A stretch of DNA of 64,000 nt. Origin: Agarophyton chilense. Lineage: Eukaryota; Rhodophyta; Florideophyceae; Gracilariales; Gracilariaceae. The position numbers and the translations under genes are program-made. The notes beneath the pieces were generated by a model. It was not told the DNA's origin. It ran no database searches and was given only the letters and a program-made list of their open reading frames with translations. Positions within the stretch are counted from its first letter, which is position 1. Each line of letters begins with the position of its first letter. Location of the stretch: positions 1,054,001-1,118,000 of the forward strand of contig JARGXX010000098.1 in NCBI GenBank assembly GCA_030374765.1, in the 5' to 3' direction. Shown piece by piece: positions 54,401-64,000 of this stretch.

Positions 54401-55890
54401 TCCGGCTTCCGGTGTGAAGGAAATGAGGCCGTATTGAGTCGCGAGATCATGCACAGAGAGGAGATTTTGCCTGATGTGCGGATTGGCTACGGCTGTGGTG
54501 TGGATGAATTTCTTAGTCGTGCTGGGCCGTATCCTGTTTATCTCACGATGAGAGAACATTGTCTTAGAATTCGTCGCAGTGGTGGTCAGTGTGGGGTGTT
54601 GGAATCTGGACATGGTTAACGTTGGTAGGGGGATATGGGTGGGTGTTGCTCCGCTGTCGAGAATAAACGTACTTTTGTTGTCGTTATCTGTTTCCGCCGG
54701 GTCACTGTGTTGTGCGGGATACGGGACGGGATCATATGGCTGTGGATAAGGCGGGATGGGGATGTGGGGATGGGGAGGATATTGGGGGTGGGTGTGTGCT
54801 AGTTTTGCTTGCATCTTAGTGTGATATTTGGGGTGTCTGCTGTCCTGGCATTCCTCGTCCGTGTGAGGTGAAGGGACTCCCAGACTGGTGTGTGATCGGC
54901 AAGGCGTGTAGCCGGGGGGTAGTCGGCGTTGGACGTATGCGCTGCGGCGATACGGACGGTAAGGGCGGCGGTACTGATATCTGCCTCTGAATGAGTGGTC
55001 CCCGGTGAAACGTTGCTGGTCATAATCCCCGATGAAAGTCCTAGCTGCTGATGGTTATGGTGTGGGTCAGCGAATGGGTCGATACAACGATTGGAGTTGT
55101 TTGAAGCTGATGAGAAAAGCTTTGATCGTCTGGGGTTTTTGGAGTATGATGGGTCCGAGAATGGGGGTTAGGGTTGAGTTGTTTTTCAAACAGTTTATGA
55201 TGAATTCTACTGTGGTCTCTTCCTGTTTAATTGTTAGGATAGCGTGCTGATATCATCTTCTGCCGGAGTTCAGTGTGAGACTTGACGTAGCTGTCGATGG
55301 TTGTGTCCGTGGTGTATGTAATATTTTCGGCTTCTGTCCTCAGGAACTTGTGATCGTCCTTGGTTTCTTGATCAATATGGGTTATAATGTCGAGGACTAG
55401 GTTGTGGGGTGTTGGCCGATCTTCTGGGACGAGTAGGAGACCGAGTATATCCGAAGGAACAGTACTGAGGATGGTTGAAAGTAGTTTGGACTTGCATTGT
55501 GTGTGGCGTTTGAGTTGTGCGGGGTCTACTGGGATGGGGGGGTTGCTGGAGAGGTGTTCGGTTGCTTCGATCGTTGTAGCGTACGTTTCCAACGCTAGGT
55601 ACCAGGGTGCGTAATTGGCTGGGTTTAGCTTCGGGATCCTGGGGTGTCTTTCGTTTTCCATTGTTCTGTGTTGCGTGGTGTCTGTGTCGTGATGTTTGTC
55701 GTTTGCTTCTTTTATGGCTCGTGCGTATAATTCTGTCGTAAGCTCGGTGGTATCTTTGGTGTATTGTCGACTTTGACGACGTTGGGTTCTTAGGTTTGTC
55801 GAATTCGTTGTGTGTGAGGTTGATGGCCTCGTGAAGTGGTTTGTGGGTGAGTGGATCGGAGACGTTATCTTGTTTTGCAGCAGTGGTTGC

Positions 55891-55905
55891 GTCGGGCGCA
55901 TAACC
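55891..55905 (-). other. Primer-binding site matching initiator tRNA-Met anticodon arm
   Basis: Directly after the 5' LTR the minus strand reads GGTTATGCGCCCGAC. Its complement GTCGGGCGCATAACC has the shape of the initiator tRNA-Met anticodon arm: GGG stem, loop with CAT, then CC. The Drosophila copia element is known to prime from a 5' half of initiator tRNA-Met in this way. No TGG of a normal 3'-end primer site is present at this spot. Confidence 0.55.
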
Positions 55906-55994
55906 TGTGAGAGGAGGACTCTAACCCGGACCTTTACTTCGAGCTCTTCTTTGCCTTTCCTAAGTACTGGATATTTCTACTGTAATGTTTGACA
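55906..55994 (-). repeat. Copia 5' LTR (89 bp)
   Basis: Plus orientation TGTGAGAGG...TGTTTGACA, followed by ATCCT. On the element's strand it starts TGTCAAACATT and ends CCTCTCACA, with the primer site next to it. Confidence 0.88.
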
Positions 55995-55999
55995 ATCCT

Positions 56000-56360
56000 A
56001 GCGGTTGTTTTTGGGGTTTAGCTTTAGAGGAATTTCGAGTTGTTCGCACCTGTCACAACCAGATTGGTCTAACTCTGCCACCTGTCACCCCTCCAAATCG
56101 TACAATCTCCCTATTTTTAGTCAATCCAAAAACAGACCAACACGTCCAATATCGGTAAAAATAAATTGGAAATCATGAAGCCACTGATTATCAGAGAATA
56201 CGGTAAGTTCAAATGTAGGATTATTTGTCTGTTCGACCTCTTTCACAGTAGGGGCGTTTATGTTGAGTAGGGTTCATTTAGGGGTTGTGACCGCTGTTAA
56301 AGATCGTTAGTTTGGGGGAGTTATGAATTATTTTTACGCAGGGTCATTGTGCAGCTAATG
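56000..56360. other. Spacer between two copia elements, nothing recognised
   Basis: About 360 bp of mixed sequence with no open frame of note and no repeat found elsewhere in the window. Confidence 0.45.
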
Positions 56361-56363
56361 CTG

Positions 56364-59300
56364 TGTGTCAGCGGAAGGCCCTTGTAACGTACTTTATTTC
56401 GTATTTGCCGTCGTCGTGTCTTTTGTCTTTCTAGCTACTTTAATGCCGATTACGTTTTGACAATGTGATGCAGCAATGTGATGTGCTGATTGACAGTCTC
56501 GGGTTGGTGCATTACATTTTGGAAGGTGGTGGACAACTGTGGACTCGATTTCGGAAAAGCTCTAAGCGGTCGTGATGCAGTGGTTTTGTAAAGATGTCGG
56601 CCTTCATTTCGGTCGTCGGTATTCGGTGGAGGGTTATGTTGTTGAACGCAACGTGATGCTGAAGGTAGTGGTGCCGTAAATCGATATATTTCCTCCGCTT
56701 CGTTGAAGCTTGGTTTTGTGCCATGAGAATGGCTCACCGGTTGTCCAGATAATGAGTTGTTGCCTTGATTTGTTCTATTTGTGCCGAGTCGATAAGTTTG
56801 CGTAGCTATTGAGTATGCTGCGTGGCGTTGGTAGCTGCGGTGTACTTCGCTTCTATTCTGTAGAGTGCGACTATGGATTGCTTGCGGGATATCCACGATA
56901 TTCGTGTGGACCCTACGCAGTGTGTGTTTTCGGTTATAGACTTAAATTCTTTGGCATTTGCGAAGTCGGCTTCGCTTTATACTTTGAGTGTATTTGTATT
57001 TGTTTCGTCTTTGTCATGCGGGGTGTATGATAGGCCATGATTCTTTGTTCCTTTTAGGAATCTTATGACTGTCTTGAGGGCTTGAGAATGATATTGTTGG
57101 GGGTGTGCCATGTGCTGGGCTAGATGATTCGTTGCGTACGCTATATCAGGTCTGGTGCTATCGGTGATATATGTTAGCTCGCTTAGTATTTTGCGATAGC
57201 TTTTGGTCTGTTGCGATGTGAGTGGCGTTGTGTCTTCTTGCTGATCTAGTGTTTTGATGTTGTTGTAAGGTGTTCTGTTGGCATCGCAGTCTTGCACCTT
57301 CGTCTGTGTGAGGGTAAAGTCAATGGAGTCTGGTTGTGAGATGTTAACGCTGCCGTTTGGAAAATGTTTGAGGGTCCCATTGGAAAAGCGCGTGGGAAGT
57401 TCCAGGCGTTTAAATTTGTATTTCGTCATCATGTGGTGGTAGAAATCATTGATTAGAGATTGTGTAGAGGCAAGCACTAGAAAGTAGTCGATGTTGGTGC
57501 TGACGAGGGTGATCCCTGCTTCTGTTCGTTTGACATAAAGGCATGGGTCTGCTTCTATCGGGGGAAAGTGGAGTATTGTGAGAAATGTTTTCAGTCCGTG
57601 GTTGTAATAATAGGCGGCTGGTGGTGACCCGTATAGGTTACCTTTTAATTTTTCGTAGCGGTTGTTTTGTCGATATGTGCCATCCAAGTTCGGCATCTGC
57701 GTTACATAGACGGGACGATCATGTTGTTACTGTTTGTGGAGGTATGCAGACTTGGTGTCAAAATGCTGCATTGGCATGTTGCAGGTCCTATGAAGCGCTA
57801 AGAGGAAGCGTTGGGTTGTGCGATCTGCTGTGTAGGTTGTGATATGCAGTCGGTCGTAGTGGAGATTTGGCTTCATTAGATCTCCGCGTAAGTTGCAGCG
57901 AGCTTTTCGCTGTGTTACGATGCCATCTTCCTTTCGTTTATAGCGGTATAGCATCATAAGGGCGATTGTTAATTGGCGGGGTGGTTTGAAGTCTGCGGTA
58001 GCCATTCGATGCTGTTGTGTTGGTCCAAGTTGGATAGTTCGGAGTCATGTGCTTGTTTCCTTTCGGTGGCTTCTGCGTACTTTCTTGCCTGGATGAGATT
58101 GGATGGGGCGAGTATATTGATGAGGATTTGTATAGGGATTGGTTGGTGTCATTCAGCTTTGGTTTTGAATGCCTTGTACGTTGTGCTGGTCGGGTCGTTT
58201 TCCTTTTGATAGGGACGAAAGCCGAGCGCTCGGATTGTTTGGTACTGCTTGTTTGCTAGGTTGAGGACTACAATGTGGGTGAGGGACGTGGCGTACATGT
58301 AGTGGGCTGGGGTGGCTCTGTGTTCCAGTTTGTTTTTAGGGGCGTAGATGGGTATGCTATCGACTTGTTCGAAGGTGAATAGTAGTTGAAGTTGGGGTTG
58401 TATGCCCTACCATTTGTGATAGGGCGAGGTGTTGAGGCTGCCATGATGGAGAAGGTTATATTTTAAAATGGCGTCTCTAGCGGCGTCTTCCCAATACTTG
58501 TTGTCAAACCGTGCAGTGGTGAGGAGGGCTAGTGTTGCTTCCAAAACCGTTTTGTCGAATCTCTCGGCAAGGGAGTTCTCCTGTTGTTGATGGGTTGTGC
58601 GCAGTCTTCGCTTTGCTCGGTGTTGATTGTATATGTTCTGCATTTTGGTTGAGGTGTATTCATTTGCGTTTTCTGTTCTTAAGTATCGGAAGGGGTGGTG
58701 CATATTCTGCTGTATGCGGTGTAGTGTGTGTTCTACATGCTTGGGTACATACTTGCGATCTTTGATGAAATGTGCGATTGCAAAACGACTGTCTGCGCAT
58801 AGAAAGGTGAGCATGTGGTTGTTGCCATGCATAGAGATGGGTTTGATGGTTCCGCACGCGCCTCAACTTCCATATTCTCCGGTGCTGTAGGCATTGGTTT
58901 TACTCTTATGTGGCGCTGGATATAGCTTCGATGTGTGACAGGAGTTGCATGATAGATTGATGTCAGGATCGAGATACTTCGGCATTGTGGGTATTGACCG
59001 TTGTTGGGCTGTGCGTGAGAGTTTGGCTGGGTGGGCATGATTCAAGCGAAGGTGCAGGTCATGAGTTTTTCGCAGAATGATGGACTTCCGTAGTGGTGTT
59101 GTGGGATTATGGAGTTGTTGTAGTGAGTTGGGAGTTGCTTTTTGGGTATTACTTTGTTCAGCGGAGGTGACAGTGGATTTATGAGCGTTGATTACGGAGC
59201 TGTTTGGGAAGAGGGCTTTTTGGGTTTGTCGGTTTTGGGCGGTTTAGGTGTGGAACGCTGAACTTGTTTGGTAGTTCTGGTCTGTTTGGGTGTGTAACGC

Positions 59301-61087
59301 TGATCTTGTTTGGTAGTTTTGGTCGGTTTGGGTGTGGAACGTTGTTTATGTCCTACAGTTCGAGTGGTATATACATTGGTTGGTGTTCCTTTTCTTCCCT
59401 CAATTTAATATTGAGTGTTGTGCCATGGTGCTGTCGCTAGGACTTTCGGGAGGTCCGTACGTGCGTTAAAGATGAGAACCTGTTTGGCTGTGAATATGAC
59501 AATTCCATATCGCGCGGCTAAACCGTGTACCGATATTAAGTTGTGGCTTATGTCTTTGTTGGCCACGGCGTACGTGTTTAGAGTATGGTTACTCGTGCGG
59601 GGGTTGAGGTTGAGGGTTCCATGGTGCGTGCAGCTTCTCAACTGTTGTGTGGCTGTGTTTGTTAGTGTGTTTTCCTAAACTGGGATCATGGGGTGATGGG
59701 GGAGTGGAATATGTGATGGATGAGCGCCGCTATCTAGGTTGAATGTACTCGTGGAATCGTTGTCCGCTTCCGATGGTGCTTCGACCGGGGGAGGTGGTGG
59801 AGGTAGTTGCATTGGTGGATGCAGCGGGTGTGTGTTTTTTTTAGTGGGTACCGGAAAGGTGTGGGGGGGGGCAGTGAGCTGCTGCTGGGTGATATGGAGC
59901 TGTTGCGTGTGCTGCTAGTCTGGCGTAGTGCCCTTGCTGTTTGTTTGGTGCATTTTTCGGGTGGCGTGGGTCTCTTCATTCGCTGGCTGTGTGTTGTGCG
60001 GGTATTTTGAGAGATGTGTGGAACTGGCAGGGTGATTGGTTCTGGTTGACACAACCTCGGGTTTTATGGAATTGTCTACGATAGTTGGCTCTTGTTAGGA
60101 GGCGGATCCGTAGTCCCCGGTTAGTGTCGGTGTCGGTAGAGAGCTGAAAGATGGTGCAAAAAGTGTGTGTGTGGGCTGGTAGAGGTTGTATAGTAGTTTC
60201 TACTTTATGGTGAAATTTTTGATAGTTGTAGGTTTGTTGGTGAAAAGGAAACCTATAATCGTGGTGAGGCTGGAGCCCTTCTAAAGTCCGGCCAATACGA
60301 AGTCGATAGGTGTTTCTTCGTCGTGAATGGCGGGATAATTTGCCGCTATCATTTTCTTGCGGACATCTACGTGTGATTTGAGGTATTCATCGAAAGTTCT
60401 ACCTTTTTCGAAGGTGAATGTTTTTGCTTCTGTCTTCAAATATTTTTGGTCTTCTTTAGTTTATTGGTTATTTTGTTCAATAATACTTTGAAATAAGTTA
60501 TGAGGCGTTAGCCTGTTGCTTCGTACGAGTAAAAACCCGGTTTGTCTCTTGGGACACTGGCTAAGATGGCTCTCAATTGACTGCTCTTCTTCATTTTGTT
60601 TTGTTTTGATGCTTCTTCTTCTACTGGGGTTTTAGGATCTCCTTCGAGCAGTTCCATTGTTTCAATCGTGTTGGCGTAGTTTTCTAACTTGTACTACCAT
60701 GGGCCGTAGTTCTCGGTCTGAAGAGTTGGTAGGTGTGGTTGATGATGTATGTTCATTTTCAAAGGCGCTAAATGGTTTTTGCGTTGTGTCTTGTGAGATG
60801 CGATTGTCGTATTCGGTAGTTTTGCGTTGAAGTATAGCTCCTGGGTAAGTTCTTGCAAGCATTTGTGTAGTTTCCGTCGGCGACGACGGGTTAGGCGATG
60901 ATTGATGGGTTCTGCCATATTTGGAGGAGAATGAACGATCAGTACGGGAGGTTGCGTGTTTTCCGTGTGCGTCGAGCTCATTAACACGTGAGAGAAAGAC
61001 TCTTTTCTCCTGCTTTTTTTCGTGTTCGCCGTCGTCGTCTTTTTGTCTTTCTAGCTACTGTTGTTGGAAAACGCGTAACACCTGACA
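56364..61087 (-). mobile_element. Ty1/copia retrotransposon, older relative of the one at 51.4 kb, broken (many breaks)
   Basis: Same strand and family as its left neighbour. Direct repeats of about 95-100 bp (about 56364-56462 and 60987-61087) share GCCGTCGTCGT and TTGTCTTTCTAGCTACT and end TGACA. The right one starts GTGAGAGAAAGACTC, like the neighbour's LTR. Parts on the minus strand: gag 60694-60987; protease/GAG-pre region ~59405-59641 and 58733-59045; integrase 58407-58832 (LRTENANEYTSTKMQ, QENSLAERFDKT); reverse transcriptase 57727-58005 and 56977-57696 (YRYKRKEDGIV, HFDTKSAYLHKQ); RNase H to 56450. More diverged LTRs and frames make it older than the neighbour. Confidence 0.8.
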
Positions 61088-61554
61088 GAAAAGGAACAAG
61101 AAGAGCAAAAGGTCACATAGACGAAAGAGAGGGGTCACGAAATACAAACAGTGGAGTGAAAGGGTAAGAGTTCGTTTTATCAGAAATCAAAACACGACTG
61201 CCAGCAGGCTCGATGGCAGACTACTACTAAAAGTGGAAAACGCTGATATAAAATTCAAATAGCAGGCAAACGCAACAAAGAAGACGATCGAACGGTAAAA
61301 CGAAAAGCGGAAGGAGCAATTGCTACTTTATACGCCCAGACAGACAGCGAACGAGGCACTGGAGGGAAAAGAGGAGGAGAAGCAACCCCAGAGACACGCA
61401 ACGCCAAATACCTTCATAAACTGACCGTGGTGAAGTTTGACATCTCCGAGGTATCCCGTCTCCCGTCGCCCTCATCTCTCCCCAACATTGAACGACCCAA
61501 TCCCTTCTTACAGCCTTTGTTATGAGTTGATATAATTGCATGGAAGGAACTATT
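61088..61554. other. Spacer between copia and gypsy elements, nothing recognised
   Basis: Purine-rich mixed sequence. Open frames on the minus strand (61323-61541) show no known protein. Confidence 0.4.
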
Positions 61555-61923
61555 TGTTGGAATTGTATATTGATCTTTTTATTGATTTGTTGTTTAGAAT
61601 TTGGACTTGCTGGAAAATAGTGATGTAGAATAACGTAGTCTTTTATTGTTGGACTATTGTGTAACTGCTAAGTACTATAACTACCTGATGCAGTACGCCT
61701 ACTTTATATCTCAAAAGTATATATAAGCGCTTCTTGAGTCGCACTGGCACTCTCTTCCTCCCTTGCCAAGTGCAGATCGGAAAGAGTGCCCAGAAGTGCC
61801 TCCCCGACAGAAGCACCTGTTGATAAAAGAATTGAATCATTTAATTTTAAGTACTTGCATTATTGCACCATCACAGTAATTAGTAAGATAAATACATACG
61901 AACCTGAAAACCCAATTGCTACA
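61555..61923 (+). repeat. Gypsy-type 5' LTR (369 bp)
   Basis: Starts TGTTGGAATTG, ends AATTGCTACA, with a TATA box (GTATATATAAGC near 61720) and a pyrimidine-rich start region after it. A primer site TGGTAGCATCGC begins at 61926, the form expected for the 3' end of an initiator tRNA-Met. No 3' LTR is in the window. Confidence 0.6.
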
Positions 61924-63260
61924 ATTGGTAGCATCGCTTTACAGTACTAACAAAAAAAACAGTAACTTCAGCGGACAAGTGCTCGCCTGGGAAAGGTGGC
62001 AGCAAGGTAGAATCTCAGACCAACAAGAAACCGCCAATTGTTCAACTGGACAACAATCAGAAGTTGCCAAGTGGACCCCAAAAAATCAGTGAATATAGAA
62101 CCTTTCTGAAAGATCTACATCGACCAATCAGAAAGCAGATTGTGTAACTGGCAGCAACCATTTACAGAAAGTTGTCACGTTGACGGGAGGTTGGATTAGA
62201 AAGCCATTGATTCATCGGCTCCCGAGGCCGGTACGGCCACCAAGGCTATTTAAGAACCAGTCGAGCTACTTACCTATTTACGACGATAAATACGCTCCGC
62301 TGACAACCCGTCATTTGGATACCAGTATCCCTGCTAGTAACCGACTTGACAGGATACTGAGGGCTGTAAACAAGTCGCGTGCTGACTGTCAGCCAGTTGG
62401 GCGTATCTGCTTACCCCGTGACTCCGTAGAGTCACGTTCTCGTGACCTCTGTCGTGACTGTCACCGTCACAAGTCACCCACTGTGTCGTGGACTGATCAC
62501 AATTGCTCAGCAGATCACATTCGCTCAATTTTGAGCCAATCTGGATCTGGCGCAGCTCGACACCAAGTACTCGTGGAAAACGTGGACAAGTTGAAAATTC
62601 CTTGCCACTTGTGCGATTTGTGGTGTAAGGACGTTCTAGCTTACTTTCATCACTCGCTGACAGAAGAACATCTGCTTCGTGTAAGCGCGTTCCTTGAATA
62701 CGCTTCCGTGGCCACGTTACCGAACGGTGAGCCAATTAATCGCAATACAAGGACCCCAAAAGAATCGGTTGACACAATTAGTCAAGTAATTAATTACTTT
62801 AAAGGTAAGCATTGAATAAAAAATTAATTGATTATTATTGTTTAAAATGTCTACTCCACCTCAACCATCATTTCAACAAAGTGTGCAAGCCATACAAGAA
62901 TTGCAGCAACAAGTAGTTCAATTGAAAACTCAGTTGAACAATGCCAACCAAGCATTTATTAGCTTTGCTAATAATAACCAAACTAATACTACACTAAAAG
63001 TAGGTAAACCCGAAAAGTTTCACGGAAAGAATGCACGAAGTTAGATTGAAGGTCTTGAAAATATAATTCAAAGTATGAACACTGCCCCAACTGAGGAACA
63101 GAAAATAGAATATGCTGTCAGATATATGAGCGGATATGCCTTACAATGGTGGGAACTAATCACCATAGATGAGAGTAAACCAGAAACATTTAAAAGATTC
63201 AAAGATCAGTTACTACGATTATTTGAACCAGTAAATAGAGAGTTAACAGCAAGAAGAAGA
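61555..63260 (+). mobile_element. Ty3/gypsy-like element, 5' part, broken
   Basis: LTR, primer site, then a leader open frame of 211 residues (62180-62815). Its C-terminal half has CRDCHRH and IPCHLCDLWCKDVLAYFHH, possible zinc-binding clusters. gag follows from about 62847 (MSTPPQPSFQQSVQAIQELQ, a Gln-rich coiled-coil-like start). The later piece, YMSGYALQWWELI with FKRFKDQLLRLFEPV, is typical of retrotransposon gag. Similarity stops near 63260, where GC-rich unrelated sequence begins. No pol is in the window. Confidence 0.65.
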
Positions 63261-64000
63261 TGTAGGACAACGCTTGGAGCGGAGACACCACGAGGATGTT
63301 CGGGATCTTCCTCTCTTGAGAGACACGCCTCAGGTGGAGGAGACGCGTCCCAGCGGAGCACAGAAACAGAGCCACTCTGGAAAAGCACGACGAAGTAGGG
63401 TGTAAGACCGAGGCCAATCCGGCGGGATATACCTAGAGTGTTTAGGTGAGCACGGCACAGTCCGGGGTGTGACCAATCCTAGGCGGAGCGGTATCACGGC
63501 GATTGTCGGAAAAGGAGCGAGGAAACACTCGTATGAGGTGGACGAGCGAGGTGACTGAGGCGGCCACTCACGAGAGCCAAAACGGAGAACAAGAGGAAAA
63601 TGGGGGCGAAACCCTATATAGGGGCAAGACTACGACAAGTATCGGCGATTAAATATGAACCCAAGGTGGTGGTAGCACTCTCGTTGACAGAGGGGTGGAT
63701 GAACTAACGTGCAACGGGCGCTCACGCAGTATGCGGTGAAGACGCGCCGAAGGCGAAAAGTTCAGAGCCAAGACTCCCTTCTTGGTCTCCCAAGAGGTTG
63801 TTTACTGGGGAGCAGTGCTCAACCTCCTAAGTAGTGGGACGCGCGGCCTCTGAAAGTGGGCACGCGCCCGAAAAATAGACACTAAATAGCGACAGCGTAG
63901 CTAAGTAAATACTAAAAATTACTAAATAATACTAAATAATACTAACCATTAGATAGAATCCGGGCCGCGTGTGGCACGCCTCGCACTCGAGCGTCGGAAT
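63261..64000. other. GC-rich sequence abutting gypsy gag, unassigned
   Basis: An abrupt change of composition follows the gag fragment; the first bases read TGTAGGACAACG, which could be an LTR start. A symmetric TATA-like CCCTATATAGGGGC is near 63611. Near 63900-63950 is a short tandem run of ACTAAATAAT-like units. No coding frame is recognisable, and the feature continues beyond the window. Confidence 0.35.

Larger units (their letters stand above)
51357..55999 (-). mobile_element. Ty1/copia retrotransposon with 88-bp LTRs, broken (about five breaks)
   Basis: Perfect ATCCT duplications at 51357-51361 and 55995-55999 flank short LTRs. Minus-strand parts in order: gag 55227-55901; protease with FILDSGATPTHIP (54311-54814); integrase 53241-54068 (zinc region ending CSACRHSQQAP, SSDTCGPVKP, RTDNAKEYTS, ENSIAERMNRT); reverse transcriptase 52280-53221 (YRYKRSENG, HFDITSTYLHEEY, TTIDDFLVLAS); RNase H 51389-52105 (YSDADFSNEQNRKSVTG, TTEAEYIAATSATQH). 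The two LTRs differ by about three substitutions and one indel, so it is fairly young. A primer-site candidate lies beside the 5' LTR. Confidence 0.9.

Noticed and set aside
1-64000. tRNA, rRNA or CRISPR loci
   Set aside because: No cloverleaf with both arms and acceptor stem, no rRNA core sequence and no regularly spaced short repeats were found on reading.

Overview
The window reads as a nuclear segment from an intron-poor eukaryote in which two ordinary host genes survive among stacked transposable elements. My best guess is a red alga (florideophyte-like). The reasons are a 1,600-residue MON2 homologue in a single exon, a GC-rich compact kinase gene, and gene islands separated by long copia/gypsy/DNA-transposon fields. 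This is inference, and no organism-specific marker is present.

Host genes. At 1-1287 (+) lies the 3' end of a Ser/Thr kinase gene ending in a KA1-like domain; its 5' part is outside the window. At 29379-34280 (-) is a complete, uninterrupted MON2 homologue (DCB, HUS and HDS-type regions), a large Golgi/endosome trafficking scaffold. Between and around them I find no other convincing host gene, no tRNA or rRNA gene and no CRISPR array.

Layout of the mobile DNA. 1.9-2.1 kb: cluster of hairpins beyond the kinase gene. 2.8-4.1 kb: non-autonomous inverted-repeat element. 4.3-5.3 kb: probable LTR with gag-like remnant. 5.6-7.1 kb: partial gypsy copy joined to a copia remnant (to 9.56 kb). 9.7-16.2 kb: very old divergent copia. 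16.2-19.6 kb: unassigned. 19.6-21.3 kb: pogo/Tigger-like DNA transposon. 21.3-21.9 kb: gypsy pol fragment, into which a copia (21.9-25.2 kb) was inserted. 25.2-29.26 kb: a piggyBac-like transposon that stops about 120 bp from the MON2 stop codon. 34.8-47.46 kb: a second piggyBac-like transposon split by a 9.8-kb chromodomain-type gypsy with exact LTR ends and an AAGAG target duplication. 47.46-47.92 kb: a small relative of that transposon joined head-to-tail. 51.36-56.0 and 56.36-61.09 kb: two related copias in the same orientation, the first with 88-bp LTRs and an ATCCT duplication. 61.55-63.26 kb: 5' part of another gypsy with a zinc-finger-like leader ORF. 63.26-64.0 kb: unassigned GC-rich sequence.

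Most interesting point. In the 25.2-29.26 kb element, a piggyBac-type transposase seems to carry a complete YqaJ / lambda-exonuclease-type PD-(D/E)XK nuclease core between its second and third catalytic aspartates. It is followed by the usual C-terminal cysteine-rich domain. Its ends (CCCTAATGCC...) are flanked by ATAT rather than the usual TTAA. This nuclease-transposase fusion is the best candidate here for an undescribed system. Other notable signals are a copia primer site matching an internal (anticodon-arm) piece of initiator tRNA-Met, 18-bp palindromes just inside the ends of the second piggyBac, and a 716-bp insertion in the gypsy leader whose empty site is visible in the other gypsy copy.
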